From assembly GCA_001600175.1 (NCBI GenBank), contig BCJC01000006.1:573968-637967 (forward strand): 64,000 nucleotides of DNA. The letters are read 5' to 3'. Origin of the DNA: Erythrobasidium yunnanense. Its lineage: Eukaryota > Basidiomycota > Cystobasidiomycetes > Erythrobasidiales > Erythrobasidiaceae. Shown piece by piece: positions 55,441 to 64,000 of this stretch. Position 1 is the stretch's first letter. Every line of letters starts with the position of its first letter. The position numbers and the translations under genes were made by a program. The notes beneath the pieces are model-generated. The model made no database searches. It was given only the letters and a program-made list of their open reading frames with translations, and was not told the origin of the DNA.

Positions 55441-56512
55441 ATGTCTCTCTTCTCCGCCTCATACTCTTTCTTCTGCCGAAGACAGGCGCCCTCCATCTAT
55501 CGCCGATGTCAAAGATGTCTATCTACGATTGTCCGGCGCCCCATATATGCAAGAAGTAGAGGACGACCTGTGCTTCTCTCTCTTACCGCCTTTCTTGCTG
55601 CATCAGGAGGCAGTTGGCTTTGGTTCCAGAAGAAAACGTCAAAACCTCTATGTTATAGCTATTTCATCCCTCTACCCCTTCATAGTATCACAAAACTCAA
55701 TAATGAAAGCTCTATCTTCGAAATAGAGCTGCCTTCCTCGCTTTTACCGCATCCTGCACTTTATCCAGAACCGACAGATACGCCGTTACAAGCGGTTTAT
55801 ATACGACAGCCGGAGCTACAGATACAGAGAGCATATACACCACTCTCTTTAGACTGCTTTGAGCAAGGCGGGAATGCGCAGAACAAGAGGCTGATCCGGT
55901 TCTTGGTCAAGCGGTATCACGATGGAGAGGTCTCTTCATACCTTCACCGCTTGAGGGTGGGCGACGATATCTTCGTGAGAGGGCCAGTGAGAACGTGGGC
56001 AATTCCAGAGCACGATGAACTTGTCTTTGTAGGTAACTTCACAGGAACTAAGGCCCTTCGCATACAGACTAATGAGACATGCATAGATTGCTGGAGGGAC
56101 AGGCATCACTCCTATAGTCCAGTATCTATCGCAGAGAGGCCAAACCTCAGCCAACGTCAAGCTTGTGTATGCTTCTTCAAACGCCGAAACCAGCCTGAGC
56201 AGGCATCTTCTGGCCGCACACCCTGGCCTATACGTCAAGGAAGTGTATGGGCGCCTCAGCGAAAGAGATATTGCGCAAGCAGTCGGCAGACCGTCTAGCG
56301 ACAAGCGGACCGTAATCATCGTTTGTGGGCCTGAAGGGTGAGTAGCCCGTCTCGTAGAAACACCGTCGAGCTGGCACTAAATCGCGAGATCTGTGTGTCA
56401 CAGGTTTGTGACTAGCTTAGCAGGTCCTCGCAGCTTGAATGCCGCACAAGAAAAGATAGGCGGCATCTTAGGCAATTTAGGCTGGGCAGCGAAGGAGGTG
56501 AAGAAGCTTTAA
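55441..56512 (+). CDS. FAD-dependent reductase of the cytochrome b5 reductase fold, probably mitochondrial and CYC2-like
   Basis: Exons 55441-56028, 56087-56337 and 56404-56512 give 315 residues. The Arg/Ser-rich start (MSLFSASYSFFCRRQAPSIY) looks like a mitochondrial presequence and is followed by a membrane segment (VLLSLTAFLAASGGSWLWF). The FAD-binding motif is RAYTPLS, the second domain has IAGGTGITPIVQYLSQ, and IIVCGPEGFVTSLAGP is near the NAD-binding end. The short length and membrane-plus-reductase layout recall yeast Cyc2, which supports heme attachment to cytochrome c; a b5 reductase is the alternative. The gene ends 113 bases from the convergent POT1-like gene. Confidence 0.75.
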
Positions 56513-56625
56513 CGATACAGGAGAGCAGTGTTACCTGTTGAAACGACTAGCATGGGCAATGCAAGTAATGATACAACGATTTTGTATCTCCTAATGCTGA
56601 ACTTTTTTGGTGACACTGCTACTGT

Positions 56626-59600
56626 TTATGCTGACCATGGTAGACCTTGTCCTTCCCGAACCAATGCAGTCTTGATCATTAACAATACGCCTTGCTTAGG
56701 GAAACTCCAGGCGCAGAAGTCGAATATCGGATTCGTGTCATTGTCCTCCGATGGGTTGTCGGTAAGCTTCTTCAACAAGGCTTGCGCTATGGGTAGATTG
56801 GCTTGCGTTGGTTGTAGACCGTTCATGAAGGCCTGATTAGTGATATTAGAGCCTGTCAGAGCAAAAACTCCAGAAGTCCGACTAACCAGATCAGGGTCTC
56901 TCTCGTCTACATGCACCCAAACGGTCATGTCGTTATTGGTGGCGTCTTTGCTGATGTCGCGTCCAGGCGGCTCCAACTCGATAGATAGTCCGAATCGCCA
57001 ACGTGTTGGCGTGAAACCACTTGCGATTTCGGGCGGGCATTGCTCGCAAGTAGTCGACCCGTACTTGAGACTACAGCGATAGAGCGCCCAGTATATCAGA
57101 GGACCCTGATCATCACTCGTGCAGGCAGACTTACAAATGCTGACACTTATTGCAGTGGTTTACGAGGATCTCGTCTAATGAGCGATCCACGGCCACGACT
57201 CTGCCTCTCAAGCGATACTGAGCGCTTTCTTTATTGTTTATGATGTCATTATAGCTGGCGACAGGTTCTGCTTGTCGTTTGCACTTTACGTAGTCCGCTT
57301 GAGCTTCTGCGAATCGATGAATAGACGGCTCAGACTAAGCGCACGAACCTCTAGAATATCATGCTTACTTTGCGGCTTTGCGCCAGAATCTTTCTTCTCT
57401 TCTGCAGATACTGTCGATGCTTGTTTCTCCCGTCTGTAGGAAAGGGTCAGCTTGAGAGCCAGGGCTGTCGAGTTGGGAAAGCTCACGGCTTCTGCAGGAC
57501 ATGCCACTCCGGATGTTCTTTATCGAGTACCGTCACTCTGAACTCGCCTTTACTGCCTATATTCCCCTCAACTATTTTGTACGAATTGCTCTTCTTCACC
57601 CTGATATTCTCTATGAACACTCTATCTCCTTCTTTGAGGTGCTTGATCTTGTCGACTTTCGTCGGACAGTCCCAGAAGGAGATGCTAAAGATTATTCGAT
57701 CAGATGGATAGGCCGAATGTTGGGTGTTGTCGAAGAGCAGTCTGTTTGGGTTGTAGTCTGTGACGAACAGCCTGACGGGACTTGAGTACGCATCGTATAC
57801 ATCCTCTACAATCTGACAAGGTCACCGGTCAGCGCGGGTAATCTTACTATATGAAGTTGAGACTTACTTCGCAATAGCAGTCAAAGAAGCAGGATGCGTC
57901 CGGCGGGTCTTTAGGTATCGTCAACTCGGACAGATTCAGTGTCTTCCTAGTCCTTGACAGTTTCTTGATGGGGCCCGATGCTTTAGTAGTGGAAAGACCA
58001 GCTGTAGGTTGCTTCGGGAAAGGGATATCGTTGCCGTCTCCTGCTGATACGGAATCGTAGCCAGAATCTGCGAAGCTGTTGTCTTTCTCTTTCTCTTCTT
58101 CAGCGAAACGAGCACCGAGATCTTGCTGTTCCAATGCGAAGAAAGCCTTTTTAGCTCTGAGTGTCAACGCATGCGCAAGTCAGCGAGCACGACGGTACAG
58201 AAGCATACGTGACTGACTCTAGCAGCTGTGTCTTCCTCAAATCTTCTTCGTTTTCCTTGATGATCCTCCACCCGAACTCGCGTCTTTTGGCATCGACCTT
58301 TCCCTCCCAAAACCCGCCATATGGCCTCACTTTCAGACCCGTGATCTCGACGATATTTCCCACTTCTCCTAAATCTCGCTTGATATGCTCCAATCGACTC
58401 GCAAAGTCACTCATGTGAAAACTGATAACGAAGAGGGCTCTCGCCGCTCCCGATGATATATCGTAGTAATCAGCTTCAGGATGAGGACGTAGTCTAGAGT
58501 GTGTGGAATAGTCCGAGACGTAGATCTCGAGAAATGGTCCGACCGGTTTAGGTGGAGCAACGATCTGCAGGGTGATATGGTTAGGCCTAGTTTCCCTTGC
58601 GTATTGCAGACACAGGAGAACGGAAGGGACTCACCGCCACCATACAATCGAAAAGGACTCTGGATGTCTCTTTCTCCTTGAGCGGGACGATCGGCTCCAG
58701 CTCGTTCAAACGCATGTATCGCGATACCTGTCTGATTGGCTGACAATACTGGACAGTGCTTGATCCCGCGTGGCTATCTAAGACGCCTTGAATTGTGTTA
58801 TTGTGCGAAGAGGAAGTGAAGTCTGAATGTATAGTGATGTTATGATTCTGGAGTCGCTGGACGTTCCACGTATGTAACTGTCTTGCGTCTGCGTACTCTT
58901 CAGGGCTGAGGATGTCAGCTTTGAAGTCTACAAACGGACCACCTTAGTCAGCTGCTAGCATTTTGTGTCGAGATATTCGCGCAGACAGAGGGAATGAGCT
59001 GACTTGGTGAAAGAAACATTGTCCCGCTACTACTGTTCGCCTGACCAGTCGGAGCTGAAGCTTTCGCTACAGCCCATACGCAGGCTGTATCTTGAGCAAA
59101 AGCCGTAATCTTGGCTTTACCTCTGAAATGTTGCACCTGACAACGGATTGTAGTACAAGATCAGCTGTTTAACCTCGTGTGGTGTGGTGGGTGACGGGAG
59201 ACACTAAGATCTCACCTTGATACCTCTGATAAGGACGACATCGCCTGCTTGTACATTACTCGGGACGCACTCCTGTCTAGGATGCATGAACGTGACCGTC
59301 ATTCCCTCTCCCTCACCATATCCGCCCTCTTCTCGTGAGAGACAGGACGGATCTACGATCTTGAAGCTTGACGAGTAATGGTTATGCGAGGTCATCTTGT
59401 TCTCATTTGAGTCTAGGGCGAGGCCGATGACGCTTACGGGCGTGCCCGTGCTTGCTTTACGCACGTCAGAAATGGTGGAATACCGATGCGACTGGATCTG
59501 TGACGATAGCAGACAGAGGGACACGCTGTCAGCTTGATCGTGGACTTGCGGAGGACGTGAAATGATTTACGTACTGCTGATACTGCTGGCACGACTGCCG

Positions 59601-60477
59601 AGGAAGCAAGGGTGTCGACCTGAGTAAAAGGAATTTGCTGCTGAGCGTCATCGAGAGGTCCCGAAGCACTCTCTATTCGTAGAGCGCTGGTCGTGCCCTC
59701 ATTCGTCTCGGTCGTATCGCTCATGATTCGTTGTCGTTCGCTAGCCGAGCTCGCAGGTGCAGGTGCAGGTCTTGGGCTAGTGGAAGTCGTTCTTTCCTCC
59801 TGTGGTTGTCTTAGAGGAGATCTTGGCGTCGCTTCTTTGTCTGTCACCTCCTGTTTCACCTCATTCTGCGCAGCCGCAAATCTTCTATACCTCTTCCATG
59901 TCTCTCCTACAGCCTCTCCTGCCTTACACACCCACACTTCACATCCTCTGCTAAAGACGAGCTGATTGTTTTCCGGTCCACTCGCGTCTTTGACAAGTTT
60001 GCCTTCTTTGAAAGCCAGACGGACGCGCTTGCCCTTGTCTGGAGATAGAGAGATGTCTTTGACAAGACTGAGAGCCCAGGCGCCTTGTAGGAGAATGGGA
60101 AGACGATGTGCTAGACCCGTATCAGGATCGTTTGAAATGAGGTCCAGATGGACGGACGCGCTAGATGTAGTGAAAGAAGAAGAGGAAGATGGAGTATACG
60201 GCAGAGCGTGAAGAAAGCCCTCTGCAATCAAGCGCTGGTCGAGTTTCTTTACATCGTCTAGCTGGATCATTGAGCTTCGAAAAGGAACAGCGCCTTCGTG
60301 TGCATCACATTTCTTGCGCTTCTTAGTTGCTAGCTGAACAGCTGCTTCTTCGTCGTTGTTTGCTCGCTTGTTGACGAGCACATTCGACGTGTTTACTTTG
60401 TTGATTTCGGCAAGGTGAGCATTGAGGGCTGCTTCTGGCGTTGTAGACAGCGCAGCGTTTGTTGCTTGTTCGTCCAT
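56626..60477 (-). CDS. POT1-type telomere single-strand-binding protein, unusually long
   Basis: Ten exons (59575-60477, 59216-59497, 59004-59136, 58635-58927, 58209-58564, 57868-58156, 57487-57812, 57369-57433, 57135-57306, 56626-57070) give 1087 residues. Residues 300-430 form a telomere-binding OB fold: ISDVRKASTGTPVSVIGLAL, SFKIVDPSC, VTFMHPRQE, GDVVLIRGIKVQHFRGKAKI. Two further OB-like stretches follow (FLEIYVSDYS ... VEITGLKVRPYGGFWEGKV, and VRLFVTDYNPNRLLFDN ... GDRVFIENIRVKK). The C-terminal part has two Cys pairs (CNKC and CEQC), like the zinc site of the POT1 third OB fold. The first 300 residues are extra, with a basic stretch (ATKKRKKCD) and one more possible OB strand set (LPILLQGAWALSLVKDISLS). 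Pot1 caps the 3' overhang of chromosome ends. Confidence 0.8.
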
Positions 60478-61870
60478 TGTCGTACGTCTTGCGTTGCTAC
60501 ATATATGCGAGGTGATGTTGACGTTGTCGAAACACGAGATTTTGGCAGAGACGAGAGCAAGACGTAACTTGTATGGTGTCGTAAAGCATGAAGGAGCTCG
60601 ACTACAACACTTGGAACAATAACATCTAGATGTACAGCGACAACGCATCGCGGCATCACAGGTCCAGCTGGCAGACTGGAATCGAGATGCAAACGATGTC
60701 TGGATGATACGCGTTCGATAACGACTCGCTCATCTCGTCTCGGCTTATGACTAGCGCATGTTACCATCCATTCTCTTAGAATCTCAACCGAGTCCTGAGG
60801 ATATCGACCTGATCTGAGCGTTTTAGACTGAGAGATCCCGAAGCTTGGGCAGCGCAGGAGCTTTGGCTAGACGCTGTAACGTCGGCCATCGATGCATCTA
60901 TTGACGTGGTGACATCAACTGAGTCTAGCCCTAGTCTTCAGTCTTAAGCACAGACGCCTGCCGTTTGATGTGGACAATAATGCAGACATGACAATTAGTC
61001 GCTAGGGGGATGAGAGGACCCAGAAGGAAACGGCGAGGTGATCTTGAGGTAGTAGACTCGTTTCTCCTTGTGGTTGTACTGTATGTTCTTGTTCTACACT
61101 TTGACTGTCGAGCGTCACTGCCCATCACCGCGAGGACATCCCATCGATTCATCGGGCGGAGAGTGGGCATGGGATACATGCGTGGGCTGAGGAGATAGAA
61201 GAAGAGACGCATTCCATCGCATCGCAGCTTGATCTTCGACTATCCTTCAAGCTCGAGGTGATCGTCCGGGACGCTCGAAGCTGAGAGATAAGACCTCGTT
61301 GTTCGGATTGTGGGTGCAGGACAAGAGCTGTCACTTCTCAATCGTATCACCATCTAATTATTCACTATCATTTCATGTCCCTCTGATCCTTGTCAGATCT
61401 GCAGAGTCCTCCTTGCGCCCTTATTTTCAGCACGCGAAGTTGCGGACGCGCTGGGTGAAAATTCCTGGACTGGATTGAGCAGGCGGATCCCTGGGACTTG
61501 CGAGAGCTCTACTATCTCTCTTTTGGTTCTGTTACAACTCGTATATCGAACCAATTACCCTGGCAAACTCTGAGTGTACCCGGCGGTCCATTCCTCAGCG
61601 AGGACGAAAGAAGAGGATCAACATTGGATTTGAAAGACGCGACAGGAGCAAGATCCGTCCATTCAAGCTGGCCTTGCAACAACCTTGTTCACTCTGCAAC
61701 TCGTAGAAGCAGTCAGCTGGCGTATTTGGACCGGACTGCGACGGACCTCTCTGGACGAGAAAGCGCTAGAGAAACGGCACCTTAGCGAGCGAGGGAGGGG
61801 GAGCGCATTCGAGCTAGGTAAACACTCTTGCTTCTGCTTTACACCAAATTGTTGTACTGATTGTGGTGCT
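60478..61870. other. Longest gap: divergent upstream regions
   Basis: About 1.4 kb between two divergent starts. Frames at 60931-61212 (-) and 61498-61785 (+) are short and show no domain. A large 5' UTR or a long promoter of the SH3 protein is possible. No RNA gene or repeat was recognised. Confidence 0.45.
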
Positions 61871-64000
61871 ATGCGCAGACAGTCTGTAGTCGCTGGCGAT
61901 TTTACGCGTGACGATAGCGACGACGGCGAGGAAAACACAACCACAATGGTCATCAAGGCAGCCTACAGCTTTCCCAGCAAGAGTAGTAGCTCTAATAGAA
62001 GAGACAGACAAGCATCATCAGGCTCGAATGATCCCTTCCACTACGACACCCTCATCACATCCGGCGACCGAAACAAGGAGCTGCCTTCACAACCTACAGA
62101 GAACGCTCGCAACAGCTCAGACGCGCTCGCAAACACTACTGCAACACTCTTTGAATACGTACAAGCCCTACACGACTATTCGGCACAAACTTCGGGATCG
62201 AATGTCTGCTTGTCATTCCAGGCGGGCCAGATTATCAAAGTACTCAGTAGAGACGTATCAGGATGGTGGGATGGTGAACTGGAAGGTAGAAGAGGATGGT
62301 TCCCTTCAAACTACGTGGTGCGCTTGCAATCCTTTTGCAGCAATGTTACGAATGTAGCTGAAATCAAGGGGTTCTCGCAGGCTGTGACGGCAGCTCCAGC
62401 GAGCGCATCATCGCTGCATCTACCACACCAACACCATGCTGCTGAGCCCATGCGACGCGCAGCTTCTTCTCCCGCATCCACCGTCTTCGCGAGCACCTCT
62501 ACCTCCTCTACCTCCCAAAATTCCAGCACGACGAGTCTTTTCGGCTCGCGTCCGGACTCTCCTCCCTTTGACAGTTCTCGAATACCTCAAGCCAACGAAG
62601 GTATAACGGCATCCATAATCCACGCCATTTCTTTACTTCAGAACGCAGTGCACAATAAACGATATTCGCACTATGGACCAGCAGCGACGTGCTTGATCGC
62701 ATCTGTGCGCTCTGTGCTTTCAGCTACAGACTGCCTAGCTAGGGAATCTGTGATATTGAGAACGCATCTGAATCTGTCGAGATTGAGGAAACAGATCCTG
62801 TCGAATCTAGCGAGTCTGGTTACCAAGGCGAGAGATATCTCGACGGCTACTGGTACAGGCATGAGTGATATCATGAGAAATGAAGAAGAGAAGGAAATGC
62901 TGGAGATGGCGCACAACGTCCTTGAAGCCGTGGAGCATTTCCTGGAAACGGCTGTCAAATGCGGTGTGCACGTCCCTTCTTCCGTACTCGATACAGCAGG
63001 TTCTCCTGAGCATTATCAGCAGAATGGCTCCTCTACGTCAAATCTGTCAGTCGCGGAGAACCATCTACAAGTCTCGCAACTCCTCCGATTAGAAGACATA
63101 TCTACTCCAAACCTCGATGCTTGTCTGCAGTTCTTTCCTTCGACCAGCGCAAGCGCAACTACAGATATTGCCGATTTCGCTACGTTTCCCGCTTCGTCTT
63201 CTTCATCTTCATCGGCGACGAAAGGGCCACAGAAAACGAAGAGTCTTGCGGATGTCAAGAGTCGAAGAAAGGCGTCAGAAGCTAGTAATGCAAGCAGTGG
63301 TGGATCCTCTTCTCATGGCTCGCAGGGGTCGATTACAAGACAGCACTACAGCCCACCTCCTCAGCATTCCGGCTTGCCTCAGAAGGCTTCTTCATCAGCA
63401 GCAGTTCCGGGGACCCAGCCTGGTCTATGGCGGAATGCAGCTCAGCAAGCAGCGATGCTTCGGCGACCTTCTATGCCTGCTGTATACACTACTTCGACGC
63501 TTCCAGCTCCCCTTCTTCCTTCACAACAACAGCCAGCCTGGCAAGCGAACGACTCGATAAGTTCCGTCGCGTCTTCCATCGTCTCACAGACTTCTTCTCC
63601 GCGTTCAATGACGCCTGCACTCTCTTCTCCGAATGCTCCCCTGCTTCCGGTAGAGGTATATAGGATGTTATCAAACATCCACGACACGCTCCTTTCCACC
63701 ATCGCAGCGCTGATAGGACACGTTCATGCGCATTCTCGATCTTCGCACTCTTCGTCATACGCGCATCTTATCGACATGACGCGCGAGACTATCGAGCGCG
63801 TCCGCGAAATCTTGCATATCGTAGATATCGTCCTGAATCTCCCTGCCGTCCAAGCTCAATCATCGTCGAACAGCTTGAAGAGTCTGCATAAATACAGAGA
63901 ATCGCTCTATCTCTCAACGACGTCCTTGGTCAACGCCGCTAGGAAAGCTACGGGTCCCATCGACGAGAATGACATAGACACGAAAGATCAAGCTGCCCTA
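61871..64000 (+). CDS. SH3-domain protein, N-terminal part, possibly a Cdc25-type Ras exchange factor (3' end outside window)
   Basis: The frame from the ATG at 61871 is open to the edge (710 codons). Residues 90-155 are an SH3 domain: FEYVQALHDYSAQTSGSN, LSFQAGQIIKVL, SGWWDGELEGRRGWFPSNYV. A long region follows with alternating Ser/Gln-rich linkers and helical parts (ASIIHAISLLQNAV, LRTHLNLSRLRKQILSNLAS, MLEMAHNVLEAVEHFLETA, YRMLSNIHDTLLSTIAALIG). An N-terminal SH3 followed by such a helical region is the layout of fungal Cdc25/Ste6 Ras exchange factors, but the catalytic domain is not in the window, so that name is inference. A GTGCGC site after NYV could be a donor, but no acceptor keeps the frame. 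Confidence 0.7.
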   Translation, partial: MRRQSVVAGDFTRDDSDDGEENTTTMVIKAAYSFPSKSSSSNRRDRQASSGSNDPFHYDTLITSGDRNKELPSQPTENARNSSDALANTTATLFEYVQALHDYSAQTSGSNVCLSFQAGQIIKVLSRDVSGWWDGELEGRRGWFPSNYVVRLQSFCSNVTNVAEIKGFSQAVTAAPASASSLHLPHQHHAAEPMRRAASSPASTVFASTSTSSTSQNSSTTSLFGSRPDSPPFDSSRIPQANEGITASIIHAISLLQNAVHNKRYSHYGPAATCLIASVRSVLSATDCLARESVILRTHLNLSRLRKQILSNLASLVTKARDISTATGTGMSDIMRNEEEKEMLEMAHNVLEAVEHFLETAVKCGVHVPSSVLDTAGSPEHYQQNGSSTSNLSVAENHLQVSQLLRLEDISTPNLDACLQFFPSTSASATTDIADFATFPASSSSSSSATKGPQKTKSLADVKSRRKASEASNASSGGSSSHGSQGSITRQHYSPPPQHSGLPQKASSSAAVPGTQPGLWRNAAQQAAMLRRPSMPAVYTTSTLPAPLLPSQQQPAWQANDSISSVASSIVSQTSSPRSMTPALSSPNAPLLPVEVYRMLSNIHDTLLSTIAALIGHVHAHSRSSHSSSYAHLIDMTRETIERVREILHIVDIVLNLPAVQAQSSSNSLKSLHKYRESLYLSTTSLVNAARKATGPIDENDIDTKDQAAL

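Noticed and set aside
52995-60477. A genome-maintenance gene cluster (EXO5, POT1-like, with RTT109 and a borealin-type gene elsewhere in the window)
   Set aside because: The genes are interspersed with unrelated housekeeping genes on both strands; there is no sign of co-regulation beyond chance neighbourhood.
61498-61785. 95-codon + strand frame upstream of the SH3 protein
   Set aside because: No domain and no splice join to the SH3 exon; more likely 5' UTR or intergenic.

Overview
The window is nuclear DNA of a fungus, most likely a basidiomycete. Nearly every gene is split by short introns (about 45-75 bases, GT...AG). The set includes fungus-specific genes (RTT109, an Mbp1-type APSES factor, SLA1) and single-pass membrane proteins of a type I associate with basidiomycetes. 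Gene models were built by joining open frames at GT/AG sites until the conserved protein was continuous and the summed exon length was a multiple of three. Family names come from recognising motifs, not from a search. No retroelement, DNA transposon, rRNA or CRISPR array was seen.

Layout. 1-8 kb: the 3' end of a CobW-type metallochaperone, SLA1 (endocytic actin adaptor), an FAD-dependent oxidoreductase and COQ9. 8-14 kb: a cell-cycle MBF/SBF-type transcription factor and MON1 (vacuolar Rab7 activation). 14.5-18.4 kb: three same-strand paralogous small genes of a family I do not recognise, with an orphan coding-like frame between the second and third. 18.7-25.3 kb: FCF2 (rRNA processing), an FCP1/NIF-type phosphatase-like protein, an NDUFA4-type mitochondrial subunit and a probably broken F-box-like gene. 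25.9-37 kb: a CorA-type transporter, RTT109 head-to-head with POP1, a borealin-type passenger protein, and a cytochrome c peroxidase. 37.4-43 kb: two tandem paralogous single-pass membrane proteins with a repeated cytoplasmic tail motif, then an unknown protein. 43.9-51.7 kb: a large CAMKL-type kinase, an aldo-keto reductase and TRM61. 52.5-64 kb: tRNA-Ser(AGA), EXO5, a CYC2-like reductase, a long POT1-type telomere protein and the 5' part of an SH3 protein that may be a Ras exchange factor.

Most genes are housekeeping functions, arranged as divergent or convergent pairs with gaps of 65-500 bases; they do not form one pathway. The parts most worth a second look are the three-gene unknown family (14.6-18.4 kb), the tandem membrane-protein pair (37.4-41.3 kb), the CorA protein whose GMN filter motif reads SLN, the POT1-like protein with several candidate OB folds, and a diverged inverted copy of the tRNA-Ser 5' half and its upstream flank at 48.3-48.5 kb.
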